A stretch of DNA of 64,000 nucleotides from CAWGYT01 sp963826795 (GTDB lineage Bacteria > Planctomycetota > Planctomycetia > Pirellulales > Pirellulaceae), in the NCBI GenBank assembly GCA_963826795.1, contig CAWGYT010000002.1:1-64000 (forward strand), in the 5' to 3' direction. The translations under genes and the position numbers were made by a program. Under the pieces are notes generated by a model that had not been told where the DNA came from, searched no databases, and saw nothing but the letters and a program-made list of their open reading frames with translations. Shown in pieces: positions 46,625 to 57,168 of the stretch. Each line of letters opens with the position of its first letter. Positions within the stretch are counted from its first letter, which is position 1.

Positions 46625-46815
46625 GCAGCGCGCAATAGTGATCGCTGCGCGCTATAATAGGCGACGGTCGTGCCAGGTTAACACGCCGCTGCACTTTTTT
46701 TCGCTCCCCTCGGCACGAAACTCGACGTTCCCCGCCAACTATCCGCTGGCATGAGATTTGCCACAGAGACGAGGGTGTTGGCGAATCCTGTCGCTTGCTG
46801 GAAAGGTACTTCGCG

Positions 46816-47296
46816 ATGTGTAACGACCCCTACAACATGTGCGTTGGCGATGTCATGAGCAAGGAAGTGGTAAGCGTCGTGCCGGACGACTCGCTGCATG
46901 AATGCATCCAACGAATGGTTGAAAACCGCGTTTCGTCGCTGCCCGTGCTGGGACTTCATGAGCGATGCGTGGGGATCATCTCGTCAAGTGACCTGATGGA
47001 AGTGACACAGGAATTGGACGAGGATTTAGCGGATTTGGAGGAGGCGGATCTGATCACCGGGCGCTGGCTCCTGGAGCGGTTGATGAGCGGCGTCGGTCAC
47101 ACGAAGGTTGCCGACGTCATGAGTGAGGACGTGGCCACGGTCCGGGTCGAGACACGACTGGCACGGGCCGCGCGGCGAGATGCTCCGCAACGGCGTCCAT
47201 CGGCTCCCGGTGATCGACATCAAGGAGCGCGTCGTGGGTATCGTCTCCACAACCGACATCCTCTCGGCATTCGTGGATGGAGATCCGGAGGCGTAA
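46816..47296 (+). CDS. two-CBS-domain protein, frameshifted
   Basis: From the ATG at 46816 (GAAAGGT upstream) the first CBS domain reads VGDVMSKEVVSVVPDDSLHE to VGIISSSDLMEV. The second begins VADVMSEDVATVRVETRLA. One extra base near 47171-47176 then breaks the frame. The correct frame continues MLRNGVHRLPVIDIKERVVG to STTDILSAFVDGDPEA and stops at 47294-47296. CBS pairs bind adenine nucleotides and regulate partner proteins. With the break the second domain would be lost. Confidence 0.82.
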
Positions 47297-47450
47297 CCCC
47301 GAACAAGGCGTAGCCAGGGATGGCGTATCATTGAAAGGCCTGCCCGTGTTTTCCGACCCGTTCTCGAGGTGGCGAAGTGCGGCAGGCTCAGCCAGCGTGG
47401 CCTCAAAGATTTCGCACAACGCGTGTCCCCTTCACAGGTCAGGTGCAGAA

Positions 47451-47915
47451 ATGAAACGAACCGAAAGTTTCTTGTTGGCGGTCGCGATCGTCCTGGCGAA
47501 CTGCGCCTTGGCCCCGCGGGTTACCGCTCAGGAATCGAAGCTCCCGTTAGAAACGCGCAATTTCATGCGCGGAAAACTGGCCCATTCCCAAAAAATCCTG
47601 GAAGGAATCACGACCGATAATTTCGATCTAGTCATCAAGCATGCGCAGGAGATGAGTCTCCTGAGCATGGAGTCGCAGTGGAACGTCTTGCGAACTCAGC
47701 AGTACGTGGACGAGAGCGCCGAGTTTCGACATTCCCTGCAACGATTGACCGAGGCGGCGCAGCAGAAGAAGATCGACGCCGCCGCGCTGAGCTACGTCGA
47801 TGTGACGCTCAAGTGTGTTCATTGCCACAAGTACGTGCGGAATCGGGGTGCCGACGAGGCGATCGGCCAGAATCGGCTGCTCAGTCCAGCGCCGTTGGCC
47901 GGACCTGCCCGCTAA
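47451..47915 (+). CDS. small secreted c-type cytochrome-like protein
   Basis: This 154-aa protein starts at the ATG at 47451. A signal peptide (SFLLAVAIVLANCALAP, cut near TAQ) is followed by four predicted helices and a single heme-binding CVHCH (C122, C125, H126) near the C-terminus. This resembles the cytochrome c' layout of planctomycete small heme proteins. It should be periplasmic. The redox partner is unknown. Confidence 0.83.
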   Translation: MKRTESFLLAVAIVLANCALAPRVTAQESKLPLETRNFMRGKLAHSQKILEGITTDNFDLVIKHAQEMSLLSMESQWNVLRTQQYVDESAEFRHSLQRLTEAAQQKKIDAAALSYVDVTLKCVHCHKYVRNRGADEAIGQNRLLSPAPLAGPAR

Positions 47916-47943
47916 CCGGTACTTGCCGCGTTTGGAGTCGACG

Positions 47944-48757
47944 ATGAGCATTGTCCCGACGGGCTGGGTCTCGGAGTTGAAGCCTGCGATCGGGATGGTT
48001 CACTTGCAGCCGTTGCCGGGCAGCCCAGGATACAACGGGAGTCTGGAGCCGATCCAGACGGCGGCGCCTGCGCGATGCCGAGGCGTTGATCGAGGAGGGC
48101 ATGGACGGGCTCCTCATCGAGAACTTTGGCGACTCGCCTTTCTTTCCTGGACAAGTCCCGCCGCTGACGATCGCGGCGCTGACGGCCGTCTCCGTCGAAG
48201 TCCGCCGGCGATTCGACGACGTCCCGCTGGGAATCAACATTTTGCGGAATGACGGCCGAGGCGCTCTGGCAGTCGCCATCGCGTGCGGGGCGAATTTTAT
48301 CCGCGTCAATATCCTCAGTGGCGTGCGGGTCACGGACCAGGGAATCATTCAAGGGAAAGCTCATCTGCTGGTTCGCGAGCGTGTTCGAGCCGGGGCCGAC
48401 GAGATTCAGATCTGGGCCGATGTCCAAGTCAAGCATTCCGGGCCGCTCGCTCCAAGGCCACTGCAAGATGAGGTTCAGGACACGATCCAGCGAGGTCACG
48501 CCGACGCCGTGATTGTTTCGGGCTCGTCAACCGCTCGCCAGGCATCCCTGGCGGACTTGAGCGAAGTCAAGCAGGCGGCCGGCCCCACGCCGGTCCTGGT
48601 CGGCAGTGGTGTGACCGACGCGAATCTGGCAGAGTGGCTCTCGCTGGCGGACGGCTTCATCGTGGGCTCGTCGCTGAAGGAAGGCGGGATCGCGAACCAT
48701 CCGGTCGATCGCCAAGCGGTGCGCCGATTCGTGGAAAGGCTGCGACATCGGTCTTAG
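47944..48757 (+). CDS. BtpA/SgcQ-family TIM-barrel protein, frameshifted
   Basis: The ATG at 47944 starts VSELKPAIGMVHLQPLPGSPGY, the usual BtpA opening. One extra C near 48067 shifts the frame. The correct frame then runs from EEGMDGLLIENFGDSPFF through LGINILRNDGRGALAVA, FIRVNILSGVRVTDQG and the C-terminal PVLVGSGVTDANL to the stop at 48757. BtpA is needed for photosystem I stability in cyanobacteria. The wider family is probably of phosphate-binding barrel enzymes. The product would be about 270 aa. Confidence 0.85.
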
Positions 48758-48854
48758 CGGGCTGGTAGCAGGTCGACGGCCCGAACCCGGGAACAAAACC
48801 ACCGAGGCACCCAGGACCTCGATTTCGTGCGGCGCAACCGCTTGCGGCGCAAGT

Positions 48855-50024
48855 TCACTTCCAGCTCAAGCCGACGGGCAGCGAATTGAGGTTCTCGCAA
48901 TCGTCGCCACGGACGATGACCATATCTTCGACGCGCACGCCACCCAGTTCACGACAATACAGCCCTGGTTCGATGGTCAACACGTCGCCGGCGACCAGTT
49001 CCGGACCTCGATCATCCAGCAGTGGCGGTTCGTGCACGTCGAGGCCGATTCCGTGGCCGGTGCCATGCGTCATGGCGCAGGTCGAGGGCGGGGCATCTTC
49101 GGGTGGCAATCCCATTTGGTACCCGTGGGCGACGATCGCAGCACGAGTTGCCTGATGGACCGCGTCTCCGGTGGCGCCCGCGCGTGCGGCGGACTCAGCG
49201 GCCCGCTTCGCTGCTAACACGGCCGTGTGCATTTGCACTAAGGGCGCGGGAACTTCGCCGTGGACGACGGTGCGCGTGCAATCGCCGTTGTATCGGGTCG
49301 TCTGATTGCGAGGAAAGATATCGACCATGACGGGCTGGCCGGTGCGAATGGGTCCACTGCCAAGATCATGACAGTCGGCGCCTGGGGGACCGCAGGCTAC
49401 GATCGAAGGGGGATTCGTGTAGCCGCGATCGAGCAACCAGTGATCGATGGCCGCGCGAACACGTTCGGCCGTCAACGTCGCCCCGTCGACTTGCAGCACA
49501 CCACCCGCATCGGCGCTTGCGTTGGCGATGAGCTCGCAGGCCATTCGCATCGCGCCTTCCGTCTCGCGCTGAGCTTCGCGAAGCCACTGGAGTTCCTGTT
49601 CATCCTTGGCCCGCCGATCGAGCACGCCGAGTTCCAGGTCGCAAACCCAAGTCATTCCTTGGCGGCGAAGCATCTCGGCGAAAATTAGGGGCAGGCTGCG
49701 ATCGGCCACGACATGCCGCACCCCGCATCGCCGCAGGCATTCCGCCGCGGCCTGAGCGGTGGCAGTTTCCCGATCGCCCGAGAGACCCTCCGGCGGCGTG
49801 AAGTCCGCGGGGCAGGCGACGTGATCGACGCGTGCATGCCGGCGAGCGCGTGACATCTCGATGTCACGCAAAATCAAGATTCGCTCCCGCCTTCCTTGCT
49901 CCGTCACCCGCTCGATCAACGCGGTCGGGTCTCCGACCAGGAAGCGAAGCCGGTGATAGAGCGCGGCATTGGCCGCGGGAATACCGGCCATCAGAATCGC
50001 AGGTGCGGAATCGGTCGTTGGCAT
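48855..50024 (-). CDS. M24-family metallopeptidase (Xaa-Pro aminopeptidase-like)
   Basis: This 389-aa protein starts at the ATG at 50024. An N-terminal creatinase-like domain (about 1-150) precedes the pita-bread catalytic domain. The five metal ligands are visible: D in MVDIFPR, D in NGDCTRTV, H in HGTGHGIGLDVHE, E in TIEPGLY and E in VRVEDMV. It should remove N-terminal residues before proline in cytoplasmic peptides. A neighbouring Hsp70-like gene lies upstream on the same strand. Confidence 0.92.
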   Translation of the reverse strand: MPTTDSAPAILMAGIPAANAALYHRLRFLVGDPTALIERVTEQGRRERILILRDIEMSRARRHARVDHVACPADFTPPEGLSGDRETATAQAAAECLRRCGVRHVVADRSLPLIFAEMLRRQGMTWVCDLELGVLDRRAKDEQELQWLREAQRETEGAMRMACELIANASADAGGVLQVDGATLTAERVRAAIDHWLLDRGYTNPPSIVACGPPGADCHDLGSGPIRTGQPVMVDIFPRNQTTRYNGDCTRTVVHGEVPAPLVQMHTAVLAAKRAAESAARAGATGDAVHQATRAAIVAHGYQMGLPPEDAPPSTCAMTHGTGHGIGLDVHEPPLLDDRGPELVAGDVLTIEPGLYCRELGGVRVEDMVIVRGDDCENLNSLPVGLSWK

Positions 50025-50089
50025 CGGCTGAGCCCTAATGGATTTCGGAATGGCGGAGTCGAGGTTCGACGTGCGCGGCAAGCTGACGT

Positions 50090-52942
50090 TCAGGCTCGCA
50101 GCTGAAGTCCTTTCGGCAGTGATTCCCCGAAGGCACGCTGCTGCTCGTCCGTATCCAGCGACCCCACTTCCTGGATCAGCTGGGTCAAGTGGAGGGGAGC
50201 GTTGTGCTGGGCGAGCCAGTCGACGACCTCGGCGGCAAACTCGGGCGCGACGTCACGATAACGATCCCCGGTTCGGCGCGTCAATTGCATCAAGGCAAAT
50301 GCTTGTGCGGAATCGCTTGCTTCAAGTCGCATCAAGCCGCGTGCCCACTTGGTGGCCAACTTGCGATCGACGACGGTATTCAGGGGCCCATAGAGCGGAA
50401 TTCGATTGCCGAGTCGTCCGAGCGTCCACACCATCGCCGGGCGGACTCCCTCGAGCTTTCGTTTCGGTAATAATTCCAGCAGCATCGAGCCCAGGTGGGC
50501 CTTGTCCTGATTCGCCAGCAGTTCGAGCGATCCGAGCAGCCGCCACAGTTCGGCGAACTCGGCGACCGTAAAGTGGGCTTCGCCCTTCACGCCGGCTCCC
50601 GTCATCCGCCGATGCAGCGCCCGCACGGCGGCCAGCAGAGGCTCGGCCAGGGCACGCTGTTGCCCCGCGGGCAAACCCGCCGCAATTCGGCGCCACAAAA
50701 TCCACGACTCGTTGCGACAGACGGGCGAGTTGTGAACCAGTTTGCCCTGGACGTTCCGCCACGTTTCCGTGACGCGCCAGTCATCCACCGCGACACCCCA
50801 GCCGGGCCGGAGGGCGTAGCCCAACAGATTCAGCCAGCGCGCCTCGTGCTGCTGGCCCAGCTGCCGCCCTGCGCTGAGCGACATCAGGGCTTCCCAGATC
50901 CGGCGAAGGAGTGTCATGGGCCACTCCGACCGATCCATTTCGAGTGCCCGCGACAGCTCCTTCGTCAGCTTACCGGGAGGCAGCTCCGCGGACTCGCCAA
51001 ACGTCCGCTCTAAAACGCGTCGGCACTCGTTCCAGACGCCCTCGTCGAGAACCCCCTGGGATTCGCCCGACGAGGTGCTCGCGACGCGGTCGGTCTCGGT
51101 GGCCGTCCGGACGTCGAACTGCAACCGCCATCGTCGGTCGCCGTCGACCTGGGAGCACCAGAGCTCGATCGTGCCGAGCTCGCTCAGGTGAGCATGCAAT
51201 TCAACCGGCACGGTGCCTTGCTGACTGCGCCGCTGCGTGCGCAGCGCGGTTCGCAGCGGCGGCAGCGGACGCATCTGCTCCAGATCCACCGCCACGGCAT
51301 CGCCCGGCCGATCGGTCAGTCGCGTGCTGGAGACGAAGAGCGGGAATTCAACGGGTTCGGAAATCAACAGATCAAACTGGACGCGCGAGACTGCGATCGT
51401 ATCACCGGGCTGGGCCGAGCCGGGGATGACGCAAACCGCCGTCGCCGCCTGGTGCGGGTCGCCGTGCCCCACCTCGACGTAGTAACTGCGGGCCAGGCCC
51501 GCCGCGATGCGTACGCCTTCACCCCGCCGGACCATGCCGTAATATGCAGCTCCGTGTGCTACCGCCAGATCCAAGCGATCGTTTGTCAGAACTCGCGGTG
51601 ACCACTGAGTGTCATTCGCGGGGCGAAACCAGTCCGTCAGGACCTCCAACAGCCGAGTTTGAATCGCTGCTGCCGCGAACACTCCGCCGTTGAAGAGCAC
51701 GAGATCGGGGCGAGCCGGATCGTGGTCGGGGGGCGACGTCGGAGGATCGTCGTCCGCGTGCCGGTGCGCCGTGAGAAACGCGGCCAAATAGCGCGTCACC
51801 GCCGGGTCCGAAGCGTAAGGCAGACCGAACTCCTGAAAGCCAGAACGACGCCGCTGTGGTTGGTCGGTCAACTGACAGCGCGGAAAGAAACCTTCGACCA
51901 GGGCCGTTTCCGCTTCGTCGCGCGTCAGGGCAACCTGAAGTCCTCCTCCGATCAAACGGCTGCCGGCTCCGGGCAGATTGACGGTCATCTCCGACGGCGG
52001 ATCCGATCCCAGCAGCGACTCTTTCGCCTGCCGGCAGGTGCGGACGAGGATATCCCATTGACGGGGATCGAGTTGAGCCTGCGCGCGGAGTCGCTGCTCC
52101 AACAGGCGGGCCAGGGCCAGATCCAGATTGTCGCCGCCAAGGATAAGGTGATCGCCGACGGCAATCCGGTGGAACTGAACGGCATCCTCCTGCCCCTCGC
52201 CTCCTTCCGCGCGCCGCACCCGAATCAGAGTAAAGTCGGACGTGCCGCCGCCGATGTCGCACACCAGAATTTTCTGGCCCGGAGCGACCAAGTGGTGCCA
52301 TTGGTCTCGGTGCCGATCCACCCAGGCGTAGAACGCGGCCTGCGGCTCTTCGATCAAGACGACTCGCGGCAACCCTGCCAAAGCGGCCGCCTGGACGGTC
52401 AATTCCCGGGCCACTTCGTCAAACGAGGCCGGCAACGTCAACACGAGGTCTTGATCACACAAGGGATACTCGGGGAACCGTGCGTCCCACGCCGCCCGAA
52501 TATGCCCCAGGTAGCGAGCACTCACTTCAATCGGCGAAAGCCGCTCGACGTCCTCGGCGCCCTGCCACGGCAGCAGTTCGGCCGTGCGATCGACACCATG
52601 GTGGCAGAGCCACGACTTGGCGGATCCGATCAAACGGTCGGGCGCCAAGCGTCCCTCTTCGCGCGCCATCACACCCACCACGTAGCGCGCGGGCTGGTTC
52701 TGCCAGGGAAGCCTCAGGAGGGACCCGTTCGCCTCGACGCCGACTGGCTGAAAATGAAACGAAGGAAGTGTCTCGCGCGCCTCGACCTGCCCCGGGGCGA
52801 CGAGCTGCGGCACCGGAAACACCTGCACTTGCCAGGGAGCCCGGTCCGTGTCCACGAAACAGACCGCCGAGTTGGTGGTTCCCAGATCGATGCCCACCAC
52901 GTAGCGACTGGGAATGGGTTCACTCAGGTCGGCCGACCGCAC
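50090..52942 (-). CDS. Hsp70-family protein with long C-terminal extension (DUF3731-type)
   Basis: This 950-aa protein carries an Hsp70 ATPase: phosphate-1 loop VGIDLGTTNSAVCF near residue 16, LVLTLPASFDEVARELT, VVLIEEPQAAFYAW, and phosphate-2 loop VCDIGGGTSDF. A substrate-domain-like part follows. The last 350 or so residues are an alpha-helical extension (ELSRALEMDRSEWPMTLLRR; MVWTLGRLGNRIPLYGPLN) like that of the DUF3731 Hsp70 subgroup. This is a cytoplasmic chaperone-like ATPase with unknown clients and no DnaJ or GrpE nearby. Confidence 0.9.
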   Translation of the reverse strand: MRSADLSEPIPSRYVVGIDLGTTNSAVCFVDTDRAPWQVQVFPVPQLVAPGQVEARETLPSFHFQPVGVEANGSLLRLPWQNQPARYVVGVMAREEGRLAPDRLIGSAKSWLCHHGVDRTAELLPWQGAEDVERLSPIEVSARYLGHIRAAWDARFPEYPLCDQDLVLTLPASFDEVARELTVQAAALAGLPRVVLIEEPQAAFYAWVDRHRDQWHHLVAPGQKILVCDIGGGTSDFTLIRVRRAEGGEGQEDAVQFHRIAVGDHLILGGDNLDLALARLLEQRLRAQAQLDPRQWDILVRTCRQAKESLLGSDPPSEMTVNLPGAGSRLIGGGLQVALTRDEAETALVEGFFPRCQLTDQPQRRRSGFQEFGLPYASDPAVTRYLAAFLTAHRHADDDPPTSPPDHDPARPDLVLFNGGVFAAAAIQTRLLEVLTDWFRPANDTQWSPRVLTNDRLDLAVAHGAAYYGMVRRGEGVRIAAGLARSYYVEVGHGDPHQAATAVCVIPGSAQPGDTIAVSRVQFDLLISEPVEFPLFVSSTRLTDRPGDAVAVDLEQMRPLPPLRTALRTQRRSQQGTVPVELHAHLSELGTIELWCSQVDGDRRWRLQFDVRTATETDRVASTSSGESQGVLDEGVWNECRRVLERTFGESAELPPGKLTKELSRALEMDRSEWPMTLLRRIWEALMSLSAGRQLGQQHEARWLNLLGYALRPGWGVAVDDWRVTETWRNVQGKLVHNSPVCRNESWILWRRIAAGLPAGQQRALAEPLLAAVRALHRRMTGAGVKGEAHFTVAEFAELWRLLGSLELLANQDKAHLGSMLLELLPKRKLEGVRPAMVWTLGRLGNRIPLYGPLNTVVDRKLATKWARGLMRLEASDSAQAFALMQLTRRTGDRYRDVAPEFAAEVVDWLAQHNAPLHLTQLIQEVGSLDTDEQQRAFGESLPKGLQLRA

Positions 52943-53055
52943 GACAAGGGCTCCTCGAAAGAATCATTCTCAGGCCGAACAGAAAATCGGTATGGGCGAG
53001 GCGCACGGGGGCCGACCCAGCTGCCATCATAGCGGGATTCGGCTCAACCGGAAGC

Positions 53056-53966
53056 TTAGTCGGCGATGGCGTAGCGAATGATGCAGAACAGGGCGTTGAT
53101 GGCGTCGCGGAAGCCGATCTTCTTGCCTTCGTCCCAATCCCGCGCTCGGTAGCCGATTGGCAACTCCACGAACTTCAGACCGCGTCGAGCCAGCTTCGCC
53201 GTCACTTCGGGCTCGAATCCAAAACGGTCCTGGCGCACCACCAGATCACGCAATACCTCGGCGCGAAAGACCTTGTAGCCGGTTTCCATGTCGGTCAACT
53301 TCAGTCCCGTGGCCAGATTCGACGCGGCAGTGAGCAATCGGTTCCCAAACCGGTGGACGAGTGACGAGCCAACCCAGCGGCGCTCGAGAAGCGCGACCCG
53401 TACACCACGTCGGCTTCGCCCTTCAGAATCGGCTGCACGAGCGCCGGGATTTCCCGCGGGTCGTACTCGAGATCGGCGTCCTGAACCAGCACCATCGATC
53501 CAGTGACGTGCTGAAACCCGGTTCGCAGGGCCGCCCCCTTGCCCTCATTGGCGGACTTCAGCACGATTCGCAGTTCGGGGATGCCTTCCAACTGGCGTAG
53601 CTGAGCGGGGGTCGAATCCGAGCTACCATCGTCGACGACGATAATTTCCTTTGGCATCGGCAACGTCACCAGCTTGGCCAGAATCGGCCGAATGGTCGCT
53701 TCCTCGTTGTAGACCGGCACGATCACCGAGAGCCGGAAGTCGGTGGGCCAAGCGTCACGCTTCGGCGGAGCCTTTGGTGGCTCCTCGGTGCCGGCATCCA
53801 GTTCGGCAAGTTCCGCGGCCAAGGCCTCGAGTTCCGCAAGCCGCGTTTGAATCGATGTCGAGCAATCCAAGCGGGGTGCGGGGGGGAATTTCGATTGGGA
53901 CGGAACGACGACCGGAGTCTCCCACGTCGGGCTCAGCGAATTCGTTTCGGCCAGTTTGTCGATCAT
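53056..53966 (-). CDS. family 2 glycosyltransferase, frameshifted
   Basis: The ATG at 53966 overlaps the stop of the upstream membrane-protein gene (ATGA). A low-complexity N-terminus is followed by a GT-A fold: SVIVPVYNEEATIRPIL, EIIVVDDGSSDST, NEGKGAALRTGF, VQDADLEYDP, VYGSRF. A missing base near 53388 breaks the frame. The other frame continues LLTAASNLATGLKLTDMETGYKVF to the stop at 53056. The family resembles dolichyl/undecaprenyl-phosphate mannosyl- or glucosyltransferases. The product would be about 304 aa. Confidence 0.87.
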
Positions 53967-55744
53967 TCGGGTGCCCACACATTGAGGGGAGATAACGAAG
54001 GTAAGCTTTGCGCGAGCGTGACTCGGCCAGGCGGCCGAGGCGCCGCCGGCCATGGCACGCTACCCTGCTGCCGAAGCAACACCACTTGCCGACGTTCCGG
54101 CGCCAGATACGACTCCAGTTGGTGGTCATCGAACACGGATCGGCGGCCCCAAAGCTGCGCCAACTGGTCTTGGTACAAGAGCACCCAATCGGCGGCTTGC
54201 GATTTCAGGGTCGCAATGGCCAGGGAGTGCCGTTGATTGACCAGCACAAGCTGGGGATCATGGAACTGCAGGATTCTCTTTGGATCGGCTGGCGGCGACG
54301 AGGGGCTTCGGTATCGTTTGTCACGTCCCCCGGGACCGGCGAAAAAATCGAAATGCAGATCAACGACTTCCTGGGGGTAACAGGTGCGGAATCGGCCGTC
54401 AAAGGCGACTTGAATTCCCGGGTCGCCTGGCCGTCGACTGCCGGCCACGCCCAACACGTATTGTGCCCAATGCCCCGAAACGACCATACGACCCGTGAGA
54501 CGTTGATCGGCGAGGTATTGGAGTGCCGAGACGGGATACTGGTTTCGCGCGACGGGCACGCCGACCAAGCGGCCACCGAGTTGCCAGGCCAGCAGGCCGC
54601 TGAACAGCAACAACAGCAGGGTTCCAAGTTGCCGCAAGGGAAGCGGCGGTGGCGCGGTTCGTCTGGGGAAGTGTTGGATCCAGCGGTTCGCCGCCGACTC
54701 GAGGTGGGCAGGCAGCCAGAACAGAAAGAGGATCGCCACGAAGGGCAGGTGTCGTTGGTGCCGAAACGCTTGGGCACAAACGAGCAAAAGGACGGCCATC
54801 TGAGTTAGGTCACGGCGTCGCTGTGAGGCGGCAAGCCCCGCGACGCTCAGCGCCAGCAGGACCCACAAACGGATTGCGCCGCCGCTCCACAGATCCGGTG
54901 GGTGCCACTCCTGAATCTCCGGTCGCGGGACGCTCAAGGCCGAAATCAACCAGCGATGCAAATCGGGACCATACGGATTCACCAGCGTGGCCAGGCCGCT
55001 CGCAGCGATCAGACCAAACAAATAGCACGCAACGTGCCACCGTCGCGCTCCCCTGACCCAGACAAACTCCGTCGCGCGTCCGCCGAACAAGACGAGGGTC
55101 ACCGCCAGACCGGCCAGAAAACCTCCGTGCGTATTGGCCCAAACCAACAGCAAGAGCGGTACCAGCCAGAGTTGATGGAGCCGGCGGAAATCGGCGGACG
55201 CCCGTCCCTCACCGCTGCCGGGCGAAGTCCGGCGGCTGGGCCAGCCGTCAAAGCATCGATCGGTCCAGGCGATCAAGACCGCAAAGAAGACAAAGGTAAA
55301 AACGTGCGGCCGCAGTCCCCAATAAAACGAAAGGTTCATCGCGCCGACAACGCTGGTGATCCCCAGGGTCAGCGGGTGCACGCCCTGACGTCCTGCCTGC
55401 CGCATCGCCAGGTACAGCACGCCACAACCCAGGAAGCATTTCAGTACCAGCAGACTGCTGACACCCGGCCCATGGGCAGCCAAAGCAAAAATCAGCTCGC
55501 TGAGGTTCTCGTGGTTAATCCAGCGATGATCGGCGGCGGTATAGGTATAAGTTGCCGTCCGGGCGAGACCGTGCTGCCAAGAATCCCATCCGTACTGCAC
55601 GTGCCCCCAAAAATCGGAGTCCACGCTTTGGGGTGATAGCGGAATGGCGCACCAACTAAGCACGGCCAGCAGCCAGCAGGAACCGAGGGTCGGCCACGAG
55701 GCACGCGACAAGTCGTGATTGATGAGCGCTGGTGCCGAACCCAT
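53963..55744 (-). CDS. polytopic membrane protein of unknown function
   Basis: This 593-aa protein has about ten hydrophobic spans across residues 20-400 (for example GSCWLLAVLSWCAIPL, VFTFVFFAVLIAW, LWLVPLLLLVWA). A soluble C-terminal domain of about 190 aa follows. The topology and the motif DSDFWGHVQYGWDSW after the first span resemble glycosyltransferase C-type membrane proteins that use polyprenyl-phosphate sugars. It is translationally coupled to the GT2 gene, which fits that pairing. Substrate unknown. Confidence 0.75.
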   Translation of the reverse strand: MGSAPALINHDLSRASWPTLGSCWLLAVLSWCAIPLSPQSVDSDFWGHVQYGWDSWQHGLARTATYTYTAADHRWINHENLSELIFALAAHGPGVSSLLVLKCFLGCGVLYLAMRQAGRQGVHPLTLGITSVVGAMNLSFYWGLRPHVFTFVFFAVLIAWTDRCFDGWPSRRTSPGSGEGRASADFRRLHQLWLVPLLLLVWANTHGGFLAGLAVTLVLFGGRATEFVWVRGARRWHVACYLFGLIAASGLATLVNPYGPDLHRWLISALSVPRPEIQEWHPPDLWSGGAIRLWVLLALSVAGLAASQRRRDLTQMAVLLLVCAQAFRHQRHLPFVAILFLFWLPAHLESAANRWIQHFPRRTAPPPLPLRQLGTLLLLLFSGLLAWQLGGRLVGVPVARNQYPVSALQYLADQRLTGRMVVSGHWAQYVLGVAGSRRPGDPGIQVAFDGRFRTCYPQEVVDLHFDFFAGPGGRDKRYRSPSSPPADPKRILQFHDPQLVLVNQRHSLAIATLKSQAADWVLLYQDQLAQLWGRRSVFDDHQLESYLAPERRQVVLLRQQGSVPWPAAPRPPGRVTLAQSLPSLSPLNVWAPE

Positions 55745-56151
55745 ACGATCCCGTGCCGGTAAGCTTTCCCTCCGGAAGAACCCTCCGGACGACTTGGTCG
55801 ATAAACGGGTGTTTCAGAGCGAGAAAGGACCCCCTGCGGGTCCCCGCCGGGGCTTGCTCGGCGACGCCTCCTGACCCAATGCGTCTTGAAGTATAGGACA
55901 CCGCGCCCGGCGCGATCGGCGGATCGCCACGGCCTGGGGCGGCCCATTGGTAGAAGCTAAGCACGCGCATTGTTAGACTAGTTCTGTGTCACAGTTGCGA
56001 TTTGGAGTTGCGAAAAGGGGTCAGGTCCCAAAAGTGCGAAACACCCGAAGGGCCGTTCCGGCTTTTGGGACCTGACCCCTTTTCGCAACCCCGGTCCGGA
56101 CCGCCTTGGGTGGCCGGCACTTGGTGAACTGAGAGAGAGCGAACTTTGCAA
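55745..56151. other. intergenic stretch with REP palindrome
   Basis: About 400 bp between divergent genes. Apart from the palindrome at 56007-56089 I see no gene. Confidence 0.5.
56007..56089. repeat. REP-type palindrome (28-bp perfect arms)
   Basis: Arms 56007-56034 and 56062-56089 are exact reverse complements around GGGGTCAGGTCCC, with a 27-nt spacer. The GGGGTCAG core is shared with the ends of the 287-bp island elements. Confidence 0.9.
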
Positions 56152-57138
56152 ATGCCCGAAGCCCTTGCCCAGATTGTTGAAATCGACGGAATCCGCTTGC
56201 AGCTGAGCCATCCCAATCGAATGGCCAGCGAATGGATTGGTCAGCACGAAATCCTGGAACAATTGCTCGCCTGCTGGCTCGTCGTCGACGAGTTGGACTT
56301 GCCGCTTTCGCCCCGCCTGGTTGGACCTCCGGGAATCGGCAAGACGGCGTTGGGAATGGCCGGAGCACGTCAGCGCGAACAGGAGCTGTATATCTACCAA
56401 TGCACGTCGGACACGCGTCCGGAGGATCTGCTCGTGACGCCGGTGCTGGCCGAAAACGGAAGAATCGCCTACCACGCTTCCCCGTTGGTGACGGCGATGA
56501 TTCGCGGCGGAGTCTGTCTGCTGGATGAAGGCAACCGCATGAACGAAAAGTCATGGGCCAGTCTCGCTCCGCTGCTGGACCAGCGCCGCTATGTGGAATC
56601 GATCGTGGCCGGCATCACGGTGACGGCTCACCCCGATTTCCGCTGCGCCGTGACCACAAATCAGGACGAATCGACCTACGAGATCCCGGACTACATCCTC
56701 AGCCGCCTCCAACCAACGCTTCAGTTGGGTTATCCGTCAAAGCAGGACGAGATGGCGATTCTGCAATACCATCTGCCTTTTGCCGAAGCGGAGATGCTGG
56801 GGCTGACGGTCGAGTTTCTCCAACAATCGCACCAATTGAAACTGGACTTTTCGACGCGCGATGGGATCAACCTCCTCCGGTACTCAATGAAGCGTCTGGC
56901 GCAGAACCCCAATCATCCGATCAGCAAAGACCAGTTGTGGCGTGAGAGCCTGCTGAGCTGTTTGGGGGACGATGCGTTGGACCTGGACAACTTGGCAGAT
57001 CGACAGAAGCGAACGCTGGGCGGCGATGCGGTACCGTTGGGCTTGGGCGACTTCTTTTTCTCGAAGGACGACCCGATGCACCCGGACTTTGACGACCTGG
57101 ACGACGAGGACGATGATGACGTCAGTGAGCTTTTTTGA
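56152..57138 (+). CDS. MoxR-type AAA+ ATPase
   Basis: This 328-aa ATPase starts at the ATG at 56152. Walker A is LVGPPGIGKTAL near residue 60, and Walker B is GGVCLLDEGNRM near 125. Sensor and arginine-finger regions follow (AVTTNQDESTYEIPDYILSRLQ). The C-terminus is very acidic (DDLDDEDDDDVSE). MoxR ATPases remodel or load cofactors into partner proteins encoded nearby. The next gene, 30 bp downstream, is the probable partner. Confidence 0.9.
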   Translation: MPEALAQIVEIDGIRLQLSHPNRMASEWIGQHEILEQLLACWLVVDELDLPLSPRLVGPPGIGKTALGMAGARQREQELYIYQCTSDTRPEDLLVTPVLAENGRIAYHASPLVTAMIRGGVCLLDEGNRMNEKSWASLAPLLDQRRYVESIVAGITVTAHPDFRCAVTTNQDESTYEIPDYILSRLQPTLQLGYPSKQDEMAILQYHLPFAEAEMLGLTVEFLQQSHQLKLDFSTRDGINLLRYSMKRLAQNPNHPISKDQLWRESLLSCLGDDALDLDNLADRQKRTLGGDAVPLGLGDFFFSKDDPMHPDFDDLDDEDDDDVSELF

Positions 57139-57168
57139 CGGATCGGTCAGAAACCTGATGGGATCATC

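Noticed and set aside
51659..53032. 457-aa plus-strand open frame opposite the Hsp70 gene
   Set aside because: It is the antisense shadow of a well-supported gene in high-GC DNA.
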